Shown piece by piece: positions 19,582 to 31,358 of a stretch of DNA of 64,000 bases. This DNA comes from Pisolithus tinctorius (lineage: Eukaryota > Basidiomycota > Agaricomycetes > Boletales > Pisolithaceae). The position numbers and the translations under genes are program-made. The notes under the pieces were generated by a model, which saw only the letters and a program-made list of their open reading frames with translations, was not told the origin of the DNA and ran no database searches. Numbering within the stretch: position 1 is the first letter of the stretch; each line of letters starts with the position of its first letter. The stretch is from assembly GCA_024663395.1 (NCBI GenBank), contig JANFAH010000001.1, forward strand, positions 620,001 through 684,000. Reading direction: 5' to 3'.

Positions 19582-20720
19582 GAATTAGCATAGAAGATGC
19601 ACAGTAAGTCTGGGGGTTTCCTGAGGTGATAGTTTGCTAACTAGACTGAATACAGGGACCAGCTAAGATCTGAGCTCCGGAGACTTCCCAGCCTCATGTC
19701 TACCAGACATGAAGTCAAAGTCTCTGAGAAGAGACAGAGACTTTCTGCCTGAATTGAGAAATTCAATGCAACAGGACAAGCATTTCTCAAAGGTTTGGAG
19801 GTGGATGATGTTGTCACTGCCCAGGATGATCCAGCATTTCTGGGGCAAGATGATGTGGAGGATGAAGTGGAAGATGAAAGAGAGTTTTGGGAAGATGATG
19901 ATGAGGACTGGGAGGCAGCAGAGGAGGAGGGAGACCTGGCTGTGGAAGTCATGAGTATCTGGATGCCATCTTCCATTGGAACAACCAAACTGACAGAGCT
20001 TGGCCTTCCTGCCCTTGTCAAAGAAGAAATGGAACTTAGGATTGAGCAGGCCAATGATTGCTTAGATCAGCTCTGAACAGACCTGGGAAACAAGGCAATG
20101 TTGTATGGGCAGAATTTTCAGAATGCAGGTTCCACCAGGGAGTGCACCAGAACCAAGAAGGAGATACAAAAGGTGGTGTCTCAGATAAACAAGCATGCCA
20201 GAGGTTATCAGCAGTCAAGGCAGGCCATCCTCCAGCTGGAACCAGCTGATTGCATCAGAGAAAAGTGCCAAGAAATTCTTCCTCAGGACCTTGGGGTGAG
20301 TAAGGATGTGATAGAGGAGAACAGGTTTGGTCAGGGGACCAGTAAAATGGCATGGTTTTGGATGATGGATGGTGAGCAGGGTCAGCTGACTTCAGATAGC
20401 AGGGGCTTGATGGAAGAGTGTAAGTGTGAATACTGCATAGAGACATATTGGTAATAATTTCTGGGGAAGTCTACAGGATTAATTGGCTCAAAGCAAGGGC
20501 AAGAAGGGACAGATGGAAAGAAGAGTTGTCATTGGTCAGGCATGAGATGCTTTGGACCACCTTATGGTTCAAGTCCAGGAAGAACAGATGGGAGCAAAGG
20601 GCTGAGCAATCTTTGGAGCCAGGGACAGAAGCTTATGCTAATAAGCAGATGGGGTTGTGGGATGACTTTGCCAAAAAGGCCAGGTTGATGTTCCAAGGTA
20701 AACAGATAGATTGTACTTAG
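19582..20720 (+). pseudogene. KDZ transposase, C-terminal part
   Basis: Directly after the chromovirus the frame resumes as 'SIEDAQ' and meets an intron (GTAAGT at about 19604 to about 19654). It then reads 'HEVKVSEKRQRLSA*IEKFN', an acidic run, 'SIWMPSSIGTTKLTELGLP', 'LRIEQANDCLDQL*TDLGNKA', 'VIEENRFGQGTSKMAWFW' and finally 'RRDRWKEELSLVRHEM' (about 20470-20560). These are C-terminal hallmarks of KDZ transposases. Both internal stops (19750-19752 and 20074-20076) are TGA at places where relatives have Arg. The piece ends at about 20720 after 'DDFAKKARLMFQGK'. Confidence 0.82.
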
Positions 20721-20954
20721 AACAGGGGTATTTTTCCATCTGCCCTTCTTGGCTTGGAGGGCTGCATGGAAGTGAAAAGTAAATATGTCAAAACAAGCAT
20801 ACCAAAATGGTAGTTTCCCTAAAAGAGTGATGGCCACTGACAGCCAACATTTTCAACCTCTGGCCTACATTGGGAAGGGCCAAAAAAATTTCACCTTGCC
20901 ATCAAATCACACAAAACCTCTACTCCATTATTCACTTCCCTGTGATTTGACTCA

Positions 20955-23449
20955 ATGGCTGACTGGTCTGAAGCCTACTCTGATCTCCTGTCTTCCTATG
21001 TAGGCAAGTTCAAAGATGCCCAAGGAAATTTTGAGCCAGGGCAGAGATCCTGGCCAAGGTGAAGTCAGAGATCCTTCAGCATGCATCTGAGGGATCTGTG
21101 GCATTGCCACAGAATTTGAGAGTGGTATGATATTTTTTTTCACCAAGCCTGACATATCTCAAGTTTATCTAGGCCATTAGAAAGCACTTTTTGCCAAAAC
21201 TAGACCCAAATGACCAGGATGACAAGGAGAACATCATCCAGCACATCCTGGCTGTAGCTGAAAAGAAGAAGGAAGAGAGTGGTGAGGGTGAGGATGCCAG
21301 AGAGGAGAGAGCCAGACCTTTGAAGGTAGGTGACTACAGAAAAGCCTTCACCAAATTTACTGCAGGCCAGTGGCTCTTCAAGGAGGACATGGATGCCTAT
21401 GATAGGGAGAAGAGGGACCCCAAGGACGCCAAGACCATAGGCCAGAGGACAAAAATCATCCAACAGTGGTGGGAATCTGTTTCTGAGGAGAAAAAAGCTG
21501 AAGCTGGGAGGGCAGCTGTGGAGTGGGGTAAGTTGGGTGCTCCTAGAGAGATTCATGATTCATAGGTGATATTCAAGTTGGAATGCCTTATACTGACTCT
21601 GCAAATACACAGGTACTGGAGAAAGAACTTCCCTAGCATGGCTAGAGAGTTCATGGACACAGTTCAGAGAACCATGGGCTGTCATATAGTGATGTTTGCA
21701 GTACACCAGACCCCTGGTTCACAGATCAAGATGGCAGTGTAAGTTGCCCTTCCCCTGGTCTATCTCAATGCTGATGATGAGATCTAGTTTTGAGACACAA
21801 CTCCCTGATGGGAACAAGGTCTTCTTGCAGTCTTCTGAGGCCACAAAGGATTGGGTGGTGAAGGGGGAGGATATGTTGTCTGAATATCTTTTGAAGGAAC
21901 CTGGTAAGTGTGGACTGTTTTCTATCAATATATGTACCTAGTTTCATCCTACCCTTAGTGGAGCCAGATTGCAATGAGGAGAAACAAGAGGTGGAAATAG
22001 CCCTTGATGATGAAGGAAACCCCCTGGTGCCTCCTTTGACTGGGCAGAAGCTCAAGGTTCAGTAGAATTTGGCTAGAGTTGTCTTCCAAGCTGCCTATGG
22101 TATGTTCTTGATAACCCCATGCATCTGGAGTGGCTGACTGAAGTTGGAAATATAGCAAAATTTACTGGAAAGGCCAAGGCCAAGGTTCCCTGGGGCTTGC
22201 TTATCAAGTCCCCTTTGGAGTATCTGGATTCAGATTCCATCCCAGAGGGATTTGTGATGAAGGATCCTTCCAAGTGGACCAAGGCTGACCTTAGGTTGCT
22301 TTGGAACCATTGGCATTCCCTAGAGGATGATGATAAGGTGATTGTTGCATTTATCAAGTGCAAAAAGGATGATGAGCCTTTGGGAAGGCCCTTTAATCAG
22401 AAAGCTGCCTCTAAAAAGAGTGTGTGGGTGAGCCCTGAGGGGGACAGTGAAGCTGGTGTGGAGCCCAGTGGAGTGGCTGGGGCATCAAACTCAGAGGCAG
22501 AGGCAGAGGTGGACACCCACATGGGCAAGCCATCCCAGATAACTTCTTTGGGGGACCAAATTAGGCTCAACTCCCTGGCCTCCTCATCTCAAAGAAAACC
22601 TCATGACTCCAGCCCTGCTTGGCATGCTGATGGGGACCAGATCAAATTTTTAAAGTCACTTTGTGTCATGCCCAGGTACCAGGAGCTTATTGATCTTGTA
22701 TATGCCTTACCAGAGACAGTAAGTGGCAATGTTGCATTGAACATGGGGCTAATGAACAAATTTTGCAGGAACCTGATATGGAACCCACCTCCCCATTACC
22801 TGAATGGGCATCCTGGACTTGGAGTGCCCAGTATCTACCCCAAGAGATCCATGTCCAGGGGGATTCCTTCTGGAAGGCACTGGGTCAATTGCAATCAGAA
22901 AGGTATGCTTGCATGTCAAAAGGTGTTCCTGTGGTACTTGGATTTGGTATGTTGTGGAGGGAGTGTAAGTGGGCACAGGAAGTGGAAGAGGATGACCTAG
23001 AAGTTGCCAATCTGGGCTTCTTGCTGAACTCCAAGCTTGACATCAACAGAGGGGAAGATGTAATGGCTGCCTTGGGGGTGGTGATTTCAAGGGTTCAGCA
23101 AAATTCTGGCAACTCAGAGGAGGTGGGAGGCACTGAAAAAATCATGAGAGGGGATACAGAGGACTTCAGTGGTGGTGAGAAGGGTGGTGAGGAGAAGGAT
23201 ACACAGGATAACAGGAAAAGGAAAAGGGGAGGCAGTGAGAATGTTGAGAGGAAGATGATGATGACAAAGGAGGTTTCAGGGGGGATGGGGATCAGGGGAA
23301 AGAGGGCAAGAGATCTAGCAGAAAGAGGCAGCCAAGCAAGAGAGCTCTGGGACAGGCCTGATAGATATAATGTAGATGTTGAAACTTTCAGGGGATTCTT
23401 GGAAAATGGAAGCTTGCCTACTGCTGGTAACATCTACATTGACAAGTGA
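20955..23449 (+). pseudogene. Large multi-exon protein of unknown function
   Basis: I recognise the pattern as a hypothetical family common in mushroom genomes but know no function. ATG 20955 gives 'MADWSEAYSDLLSSYVGKF'. Later exons read 'AIRKHFLPKLDPNDQDDKEN' and 'WWESVSEEKKAEAGRAA' (about 21175-21560), 'YWRKNFPSMAREFMDTVQR' (about 21612), 'PWGLLIKSPLEYLDSDSIP' with 'MKDPSKWTKADLRLLWNHW' (about 22180-22310), and 'WASWTWSAQYLPQEIHVQG' with 'PVVLGFGMLWRECKWAQEV' (about 22805-22990). The end is a basic, nuclear-localisation-like 'NRKRKRGG' and a stop at 23449. A frame change at about 21050 and stops near 21740-21790 suggest damage, although introns could explain some. It follows the KDZ transposase on the same strand. 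Confidence 0.5.
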
Positions 23450-23689
23450 CTGATTATGCCAAGCCCCCCTTGGGGTGGGACCATCCACTAGTGAGGGGGT
23501 GGGTACATCCAACGATGCTCTCCTTTAACTTGTCTAATGCAGGTGCTCTTGGGATTGCATTGATACCCCCAAGTCTGGCATTGATCCTAGCCAACTATCA
23601 AGATGCAGGCAAAGCCACAGTGCATGCATCCAGGAGTGAGGTCAGCAGATATCACCTTCAGGAGGTGGAACCATCCAAGACCCAGGTCT

Positions 23690-24075
23690 GCCATCCCACC
23701 TTTAGGGGGTGGGATCATCCAAGAGTGAGGTTGGCTGATCCCACCTTCAGGTGGTGGGACCATCCAAGAGTGAGATTGGCCAATCCCACCTTCAGGTGGT
23801 GGGACCATCCAAGAGTGAGGTTGGCCAATCCCACCTTCAGGGGGTGGGACCATCCACCAGTGAGGTCAGCCAATTCCACCTTCAGGGGGTGGGACCATCT
23901 ACCAGTGAGGTCAGCCAATCCCACCTTCTGGTGGTGGGACCATCCAAGAGTGAGGTCAGCTGATCCCACCTTCTGGTGGTGGGACCATCCAAGAGTGAGG
24001 TCAGCCAATCGCACCTTCAGGGGGTGGGACCATCCACCAGTGGGGTTGGCCAACACCACCTTCAGAGGGTGGGAT
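23690..24075. repeat. 42-bp minisatellite
   Basis: About nine tandem 42-bp units such as 'ccaatcccaccttcag' + 'ggggtgggaccatccaag' + 'agtgaggtcag'. Degenerate relatives start near 23460. The unit length is a multiple of three and free of stops, so long frames are open on both strands ('WDHPRVRLANPTFRW' repeats) without being genes. Each unit carries an inverted repeat TCCCACC/GGTGGGA around CTTCAGG, so single strands can fold into hairpins. Confidence 0.92.
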
Positions 24076-24089
24076 CATTTTTCAGCCAC

Positions 24090-24767
24090 CCTCACTTCCA
24101 CATGTCAGCCTATCCTTCATCAGGGACAACCAGCCAACATTAGTTAGTCCCACCTTTAGGCCAAAATGTACACTTTGGATGTCCCAGTTTCAGGACTATG
24201 GTTGCCTGAACTATGTGGTGGAAGATCCTGCATCTAGTGGGGTGGCAATATTTTGATGTCTGTGTCTTGATCTATGTCTTTTTCTATTTATGAGTTGCAT
24301 CTACCCCAAACATTCTATTTTCACTCTCCTCTTCCTTGACTCAAGATTACCAAAAAGGCTCAAGGAGCCTCCTTGGAGGGATAGAAAATACTCAAAGAAC
24401 CCTCCCAGTCTGATTAGTGCCTCTGACAGATGGTTGGGACATAAGTAGATGAATGATGGAAAATGACCAGGAAACCTCCTGGGAGGGATAGAAAACACTC
24501 AAGGATCCTGCCTAGCTACATGGTGAATCTCACCTGATAGATGGGTGGACCTCCATAGAGGGATGTAACACACTCAGCTTACCTTCCCCAAAACATTGAT
24601 CTTTGCCACTAGGGGCAAGGACAGTGAGCAAACCAGCTCAACCAACCCCTGACCCATCATGTGATTCATGTGACTTGCTGACAGCTTGGCACTTTCAGTA
24701 GTTACAGACTTGTGGCATGGTATAACACTAAGTACTCCCACATGTACATACCTTACATCCATTTCAC
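24090..24767. other. Non-coding stretch with imperfect duplication
   Basis: No gene seen. Two related segments share 'ggagggatagaaaa(t/c)actcaa' (about 24376-24396 and 24480-24500), an imperfect tandem duplication of about 105 bp. The stretch lies between the minisatellite and the MULE remnant. Confidence 0.45.
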
Positions 24768-27005
24768 ATGGACACCACCTCAATACCAACCCAAAGGATA
24801 TGTTTGAAGTCCAAGTGCAAGAGAATACTCCCTAATGATGACCCCAGAAAGATCTGTGAGAATGTCAGGAAGCAGATAAAATCACCACTGCAGGCCAGAG
24901 AAAAAGAAAAAGAGAAGAAGATAACCATGCTGCCTAATCGCTCTCAGAGGCATTCAGTCCACCAGCCCCTGGGAGCCAACACATGCATGTGAGTTTCAAC
25001 TCAGTTCCTCAGACATTGCCCTCAAGATACTCACACAACACAGTATGACAATCCTCAGAATTTATTTACAGCATTGTGGGCAAAGTTTCACAGCTCAACA
25101 AGTGTGGAGTTTCAAGGCAGCTATCTAGCATCTGTACACCCATTAGTCAGTGACAAGGAAAGAGTACAACATGCTGCACTTGAGATATGGAAAGTTACTG
25201 GATACCACTTCAGGTGAGTTCAGCACTGCACAAGACTAGTATACTAGAATAAAGCTTATGAAGTATTCATAGAGTGCACTGTCATTGGCCACTCAAAATG
25301 GGCCACAAGACACTGTTGTGGTGTTGTCAGGATGAGGACAAGAAACAGAAACTGCAGCCAAGTCAAAGAGAAGGTGCCAAACACTGTGACACCATGTGGA
25401 TGAAACAGTTTCCTTGCAACAGTGCCCTTACCATATCCAGTTGTCAGCAAACAGGGAACACAATCAATCAGCATACACTATCAATCAGGATCAAGCACAC
25501 CAATGCACATACAGCCTACTACAATGTCACCATGCCCCCAGAGGCTACCCAGATCATCCAAGACCAATTGGAGTGGAGTACACCTAGCTCACTTGTTACA
25601 CCAGCACAAGTACACTCTGCTTGGACAAAGATGAGCAAAATTCTCTGGAAAAAGGATACCAATCAGCTTACATCAGCAAGAACACTATTGGATGAGTGCA
25701 GCAATGAAGTAGACATTTTTGATGTGGAGATCCCAGATGGGGTGGAGCAAATATGCTGGGGAATGAAGAAAATATCTGGCATGTTGGAAGGAAAGGCTGT
25801 TGAAATTGCCCTGGATACAACATGTAAGCAACATCATACTCAATGCCTCTCAATGAACAGTCATCAGCAACATGAAACTTACAATTAATGTAAAGACACC
25901 AAAGCAACTGGAGAGCACACTGTCCCAAGCATTCTGTCCCACTGACCTACATGAAACTGTGGTGGTAATGATTGAAAATCATTTTTGCACCCATCCATTC
26001 ATACCTGGGTACTCACATCCAAGTCCTGCAGGCATCTGTCAGTGGGCTGTCAAACAGATGTATAAGTTCTGTGAAGAACATGACCTCTGAGAAGTCTGGG
26101 CATACCTATGGGAAAATTGGTACTGCTGTGGCCACTGGGAGCTTTGGGCATGGTCTGCAGAACCTAATGAGATTCTGAGATTAAAAACTACTATGGTTAT
26201 GGAAAGCCAGTAAGTCAGTTCAACCAGAAGGCACAAATCACAAATCACACTCATCTTTGACAACAGCTGGCATCACATAAAGGTGGATTTTCTACACCAT
26301 TTTTTGAAACACTGTGTGGACCTTTTGGTGTGGATCTTAGTTACAAAGCTTGTTCCATCACATCATAACAAGCTGGACCACTTACTGAATGATATGGGCT
26401 GCTTCCAAGAGCTATCTTCATGGCAGAAGTCTTTCAAGCATGAATGGCAACATGCAAGCAACACACCTATCACAATTCCATTAAATGATAAATACCAGCC
26501 AGATACCCACAAGTGGGTGTGTACTTGCCCATATCTTGTGAAGAGCCAGTTCCTCATTTCCAAGCCTCTTGTACAAAGTGTACATATGGTCAGCCCAATT
26601 TTTTTCTTGGAGGTTCAGCACCATTGATCATTACCTTTCTGGTCCCATCCAACACTCATCACCCTGGACAACAACCTCCCACATCCCTCCATCACTTTGG
26701 AGCAAGTAGACAGAGGCACAGAATCCAAGGGGGACATGCTGAGGTTGGAGGAAGAGATGTTGGATGAGGGTGGAGACAAGGATGCATGTGAACACATTGT
26801 GGATACAGTGGCTCATCACAGTGTGGGAATGGATACACACACCTTCCAAGAATGTTTCCAAAGCATTATCATGAACTTCCATGACTTCTGTGATGGGCTG
26901 GAGTATCAGATCCAGTTCAACGATCGCAGAATGTTGCATACTGTTAAATGTGAGGGTGCATCCTTCATTCAGCTGATGGAAAATTGTCTTGACAGAGAGA
27001 GATGA
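24768..27005 (+). pseudogene. MULE (Mutator-like) transposase remnant
   Basis: Exons read in order: an N-terminal Cys-containing segment ('CLKSKCKRILPNDDP', 24768 on); 'NLFTALWAKFHSSTSVEF' (about 25045-25212) ending at a GTGAGT donor; then 'GHKTLLWCCQDEDKKQKLQ', 'YYNVTMPPEATQIIQDQLEW' and 'IPDGVEQICWGMKKISGML' (25300-25800), leading to 'VEIALDTT', where the first catalytic Asp is expected. The rest of the DDE core is missing. The C-terminal part resumes with 'HPFIPGYSHPSPAGICQWA', a TGA at 26088-26090 where relatives have Arg, 'LLVWILVTKLVPSHHNKLD', and a SWIM-type zinc finger 'KWVCTCPYLVKSQFLISKP' whose last Cys and His are Ser and Pro. The copy is therefore inactive. No terminal repeats were found. 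Confidence 0.78.
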
Positions 27006-27399
27006 GTGAACTCTTCACTCAGACAGAGTCCAACCACATGGGAAAAGGGAACAGCAAATGCAATGTTTTATTGCACATGGCCATCATTATCTGATCAAGC
27101 TACATAATAGGAACCATGTTCCAATCAACAAGAGTCCCAGGAATGGCATATCCATTTAGGCCCTGTTTGGAATGCCAGTTGAAACATTTTGAAAAAAAAA
27201 GATATGGAAAATTTCTCTCATGGTGTCATGTGACATATGTTTATGTGAGCATATCAATCTATGTGCTAACCATGCAATGCTGTCCTTATGGATACCAACA
27301 CCAATGCTCAACACAAGGTTGCATGCTGACATCATCTTCTGGCCCTACTTTCATGTCTTATTGCCCATGCATGCTACTACTACCAGCTTTTATTTTTTC

Positions 27400-28633
27400 C
27401 TGCTTCTACACCGATCCCTTATCACACCTCCATCCTCACTGGTGAAGCCTGGGTTTACAAACTGCTAGATGGCCATCTGCAGCACATCAAGAACAACCTC
27501 AGCATTCAAAAAGAGCAATTTGAAGCCCTCATATCCATTCCATGTGACCATGGTTTTTCTAGAAGCCACTGTGGTATCTCCATTGAAGAACAACTCACTA
27601 TCTTTCTCTACTTCTGCATCACTGAACTTTCTGCTCACCATGTCAGTGAAAGGTTTCAACATACACTGGAAACTGTAGCCAAGTGAGTCATATTACTCTT
27701 GATCTGAAATAATGGAGCTGTATGGTTTTCAGATACTTCAAACTCATCCTCATTGAGTTTTCATCCAATCCTTTCTACTCATCACAAGTCAAATTCCCCA
27801 ATTCGACAACCCCCCCATCTGAAACTATCACTCATGATCCATGCTTTATTTTTTTCATGACTGCATAGGTGTTGTCAATGGCATGCATATCTGGGCATAT
27901 GTGCCCCTAGAAGAACAGGTGACTTGGTGGAACCACAAGGGGTATCTATCTCAAAACTGCCTCTTCATATGCAACTTTGACTTGTGCTTTATATATGCAC
28001 TCTGTGGCTGGGATGGCTCAGTCACCAATGCTGCTCTCTGGCATGATGCATATATGAATGACTTGCACATTCCTCTAGGCAAGTATCTGCTGGCTGATGC
28101 TGGATTTGGTAGCTGCAATGCATTGCTTGTACCATACCAGGGCATCTGTTACTACTTGAAGGAGTGGCATCAGTTGAGACTGAAGTAAGGGCTTGATATC
28201 ATTACTTCACTTTCAGTCACTGATGACTCATCCCCTCCACTCATCTAGACCATCAAATCCTCAAGAACTGTTTAACCTCTGCCATGCTGCTCTTCAGAAC
28301 ATAGTCAAATGGATATTTGGAGTTCTGAAATGTCAATGGCATATACTTCAGCTCACGCCAGAATTCAGTCTCAAAGTACAAGCAAGAATTCCAATGGCAC
28401 TCTGTGCCTTGCATAACTTTGGTGTAACATTCGACCCTGACATATTCCCCCTTGGCAAAGACATTGATTTCCAGGAAGATGACTATGACAGTCTTCTTCC
28501 CAAACTTGGAGGTGAGGTGCTGAGTACTGGAGAGAGGCAGCATGCAGAATGGCATTGTGAGGAGATTGCTCAGTTAATGTGGGAAGATTATCTGGATGAG
28601 CATCACTGCTGTGGAATACCTCCACCTGCTTAA
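27400..28633 (+). CDS. Harbinger transposase (DDE_Tnp_4)
   Basis: Three exons. Exon A (to 27682; start not resolved) reads 'PYHTSILTGEAWVYKLLDGH' and 'CDHGFSRSHCGISIEEQL', the helix-turn-helix-like front. Intron 27683-27732 (GTGAGT...TTTCAG) joins in frame to exon B: 'CFIFFHDCIGVVNGMHIWA' (first catalytic Asp region, here N in 'VVNGMH' where relatives usually have D), 'WWNHKGYLSQNCLFICNFD', 'YALCGWDGSVTNAALWHDA', 'GKYLLADAGFGSCNALLVP' (second Asp). Intron 28185-28248 joins exon C: 'NPQELFNLCHAALQNIVKWI' and 'KVQARIPMALCALHNF'. The frame is open to 28633. The D-to-N change suggests loss of catalysis although the frame is intact. Confidence 0.82.
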
Positions 28634-28785
28634 ACTGATAGTACTGTGTAGTGTTTGTGTATTGTTCATGTATTTTCATCAGTCACATCCAATTGTATCG
28701 CATTCAAGTTGCATCATATTATCCAAAGAAACTGCAGTAAAAGATGATGTGTGCTACATTGTATACAGACTTCATGACAAACTAC

Positions 28786-30714
28786 TCAAACAACATTACC
28801 CAACTTGTGAACTTGTAACAACTTCCACTGGATCCACCTGATGCACACGTTCTCCTTGAGTTCGTTGAAGATAATAATTTGGTTCACATTGCCAGGAGCG
28901 GCAAGGTAGTCAAGTATCTTGAAGTGATCCTGCTGAGGCATATCAAGGGCATTAATAATAAGTGTTGCCATCTCCATACTTTCTTCAGTGGCTGTCTTTA
29001 CTGGTGCAGAGGGCATGGGGCTCATGGCAAGGCCACTGAGACTTTGTATCATTTGCTGCAGTGCATCTCGGCCTTCCATCTGCATCTTTGCCTGTTCACT
29101 GAGCAGGCAAGACCATGTCTGCTTGGACACTGACCCAGCATCAGAGCCTGCACTGTCCACCATCTTGCATTTTCCATGACTGACACTGGTCAGTGCCAGG
29201 AGCTACTGGAGACTGTGGAAGGTGCAAGGAACATGGAGGGGAGCAAGGGGGCAGGGGAACTTGATGCTGATGTGTTGGGAGTTTGAGGAATGACAAAGGG
29301 AGAAAGCGAAGTTGATGCTACCTGGTTGGAAGTCGACTGGGTGCTGGGGGTAGGTGTATCTGTTTTTTTCTTGGATTTTCCCCTTGGAGGACAGACAACA
29401 TATTTGCCCTTCTCTGTTCCAGGTGAGAGCTGGTCCATGAGCTGGAGGTGAGGCCACCTGGTGTTCTTGAACTTCTCTACTTTGTGATTAGACTACAATT
29501 ATGGTAAGCATGGGTGATTGCAGGTAGATAAGAGTAATCAATACCTGCACCCATGCAAGTCACCAAGGGTCATTGTCATCTGTAATTCCACAACCATGCT
29601 CATCTGACCAAGTCCAACCTGAAGCACTCCTGAGATCATTCACAAGAGCATACATCCTTTTGAGCTACAAAGACATCAGACAGCAAGATAATAATAAGAT
29701 GCTACTCACATCCCCATGGTACTTGCTTTTGCATGCTGATGTATGCTTTGGCACACCTTTGTACACTGGAAACTTGGCTCTCAAATGAACCACTGCTACC
29801 TCGAAAACTGTGTCCTCGAACCCTCCATTGCCAGCACAAGGCAAAGACTCAAGTAAGAATTCAAGGAGAGCAGTCTCCTCCATGTTCCAGAGACAGCTTT
29901 GTGTGCAGGTAGGTCTTTTACCAGCATTCTGCAGAATGGTAGGATCCACTGTGTCATAACTGTGCATTCACTCTGAGTCCTGACTCACTCCACACCAACT
30001 CTGCCCAACTTCTGTCAGTTGCGAGCCATCTCCACTCTGACTACTGTTGGACTTGTGTTGCTCTCCTACCAGACTGAGCAGACCATTCTCTGAGGGGTCA
30101 TGTGGCTACCTTCGGACTTCTCCCTGACAGTGCACAGTCAGGTACTCCACAGCACACACACCGCATGGTCCAGTGCCTGGACTGTTTCCTTTCCTGGATG
30201 TTCTATGTTACCCATTCATATGTCCTCTGCCTACCCTTCATTCATCATCTAGGAAGTTTTACTTGAAAATTTCTGGTTCTCCATATGTCAGTTCTGATTC
30301 CAGTTACTGTACCTCTGTAGTAGTATAAAAGCATGTATCATACTCTGCCATTCCTCAGTACAAATATCAGCTTAGTTCCTACTCCTTCTGCCTCCATCTT
30401 CTGTCTGTCAGAGTTACCTCCAACTCTCTCTCTGTCTGTACTCTCCCTCTGAAATACAAGGGCTGAGATCATGCAAGGGGGTAGTGCATGAGCTAAACCT
30501 GACACCCTCACTCTGCTCTGCCTTTGCTTTGGTGGACTTCGTTCCTGCCACCACTCCGCCAGTCAGAGTTCCATTTCTTTGTGTCGGACTTGCTTCCAAA
30601 CCACTCTCTAGACCTTGTTTAGCATCAGAGTTGGTCGGATTAGGCCTGGACTTGACACACTGGGCCACTTGAGCAAAGAGATCACCTAGATCCATTGCTG
30701 GATGAATCAGACAT
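28786..30714 (-). pseudogene. Myb/SANT-like Harbinger partner protein, LTR-interrupted
   Basis: PIF/Harbinger transposases work with a Myb/SANT DNA-binding partner. The probable start is ATG 30714 ('MSDSSSNGSR'), followed by an in-frame TGA at about 30684 and, at 29952-30657, a solo LTR. Beyond the LTR come 'PTILQNAGKRPTCTQSCLW', 'NMEETALLEFLLESL' and 'AGNGGFEDTVFEVAVVHL', the SANT-like fold with conserved Trp. A Ser/Thr/Pro linker (29190-29450, 'TPSTQSTSNQVASTSLSP') and a helical tail (28786-29163, 'ESMEMATLIINALDMPQQD') follow in other frames, so introns or frameshifts lie between. Confidence 0.68.
29952..30657 (+). mobile_element. Solo LTR with CACTG duplication
   Basis: 706 bp, TGTCATAACT...CTGGACTTGACA, flanked by CACTG at 29947-29951 and 30658-30662. 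It shares blocks with the 846-bp LTR of the 34600-44807 element, for example 'cctctgaaatac' followed by 'agggctgag' and 'gcaaggggg' (about 30447-30485 versus 35178-35214), so the two are related families. It contains a plausible TATA box ('agtataaaagc', about 30323). It lies in the Myb/SANT-like gene of the Harbinger element. Confidence 0.9.
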
Positions 30715-30878
30715 GTCAGGTGGCTCACTGCATAGGACTCCCAGGGGAGTGATGAACAGGACAAGGTTACCTAATCATGTTCCCACAACCTATGTCACAT
30801 GACACCATGAGAGAAATTTTCCATATCTTTTTTTTTCAAACAAAAAATTTTTCAACTGGCATTCCAAACAGGGCCTTA

Positions 30879-31358
30879 ATATAATTTTCTTTTTCACAAC
30901 ATATCCATTATTTTTCACTGGGTACAACTCCCAATCGTCTGAATCTGAATTTGGCTTCATTTGGATGAGTCTAACTCAGCCCTAATGGAGTTGCCACCAG
31001 ACTGTCATGTGATTGACAGTACTTGAAAATTTTGGTACATCACATGATTGTCAGGGGTTGGTTGAGCTAGGTAACTTGGGATGGTGCCTCATGACCATTG
31101 CTGGAATTGGCTGGAACCTCACCCTGGCATCTATTAGGTACATTATTGCATACACAATAAATATATCTATAGACTGTGGGAAGGCCCAAAAACTGGGCAG
31201 CACCACATCTTTCGAAGTTCCCAACCTTCCATCCACATCCTGCCTACAGTAAATTTATCAACTGGATGTTCAACCTGAGAAAACATGGAGAACACCTACT
31301 GTGGAAGGCAAGGTTGTCACCAATATGTGTCATGTCTTGCTGGCAGCATCTTTGTCTG
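30879..31358. other. Non-coding flank
   Basis: Between the Harbinger right end and the outer chromovirus LTR. I see no gene and no repeat; it ends with GTCTG (31354-31358), one half of a target duplication. Confidence 0.5.

Larger units (their letters stand above)
27159..30875. mobile_element. Full-length PIF/Harbinger element, TTA-flanked
   Basis: 3,717 bp with terminal inverted repeats that begin GGCCCTGTTTGGAATGCC and stay similar for about 80 bp (27159-27237 and about 30787-30875). TTA is present on both sides (27156-27158 and 30876-30878), matching the TWA target duplication of this superfamily. It carries the usual gene pair in convergent orientation: transposase (+) and Myb/SANT-like protein (-). 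A 706-bp solo LTR accounts for 29952-30657; without it the element would be about 3.0 kb. Confidence 0.93.

Noticed and set aside
23446..24147. Long frames on both strands in the 42-bp repeat (over 230 codons) as a repeat protein
   Set aside because: The unit is divisible by three and stop-free in several frames on both strands, so openness is a by-product of the repeat.
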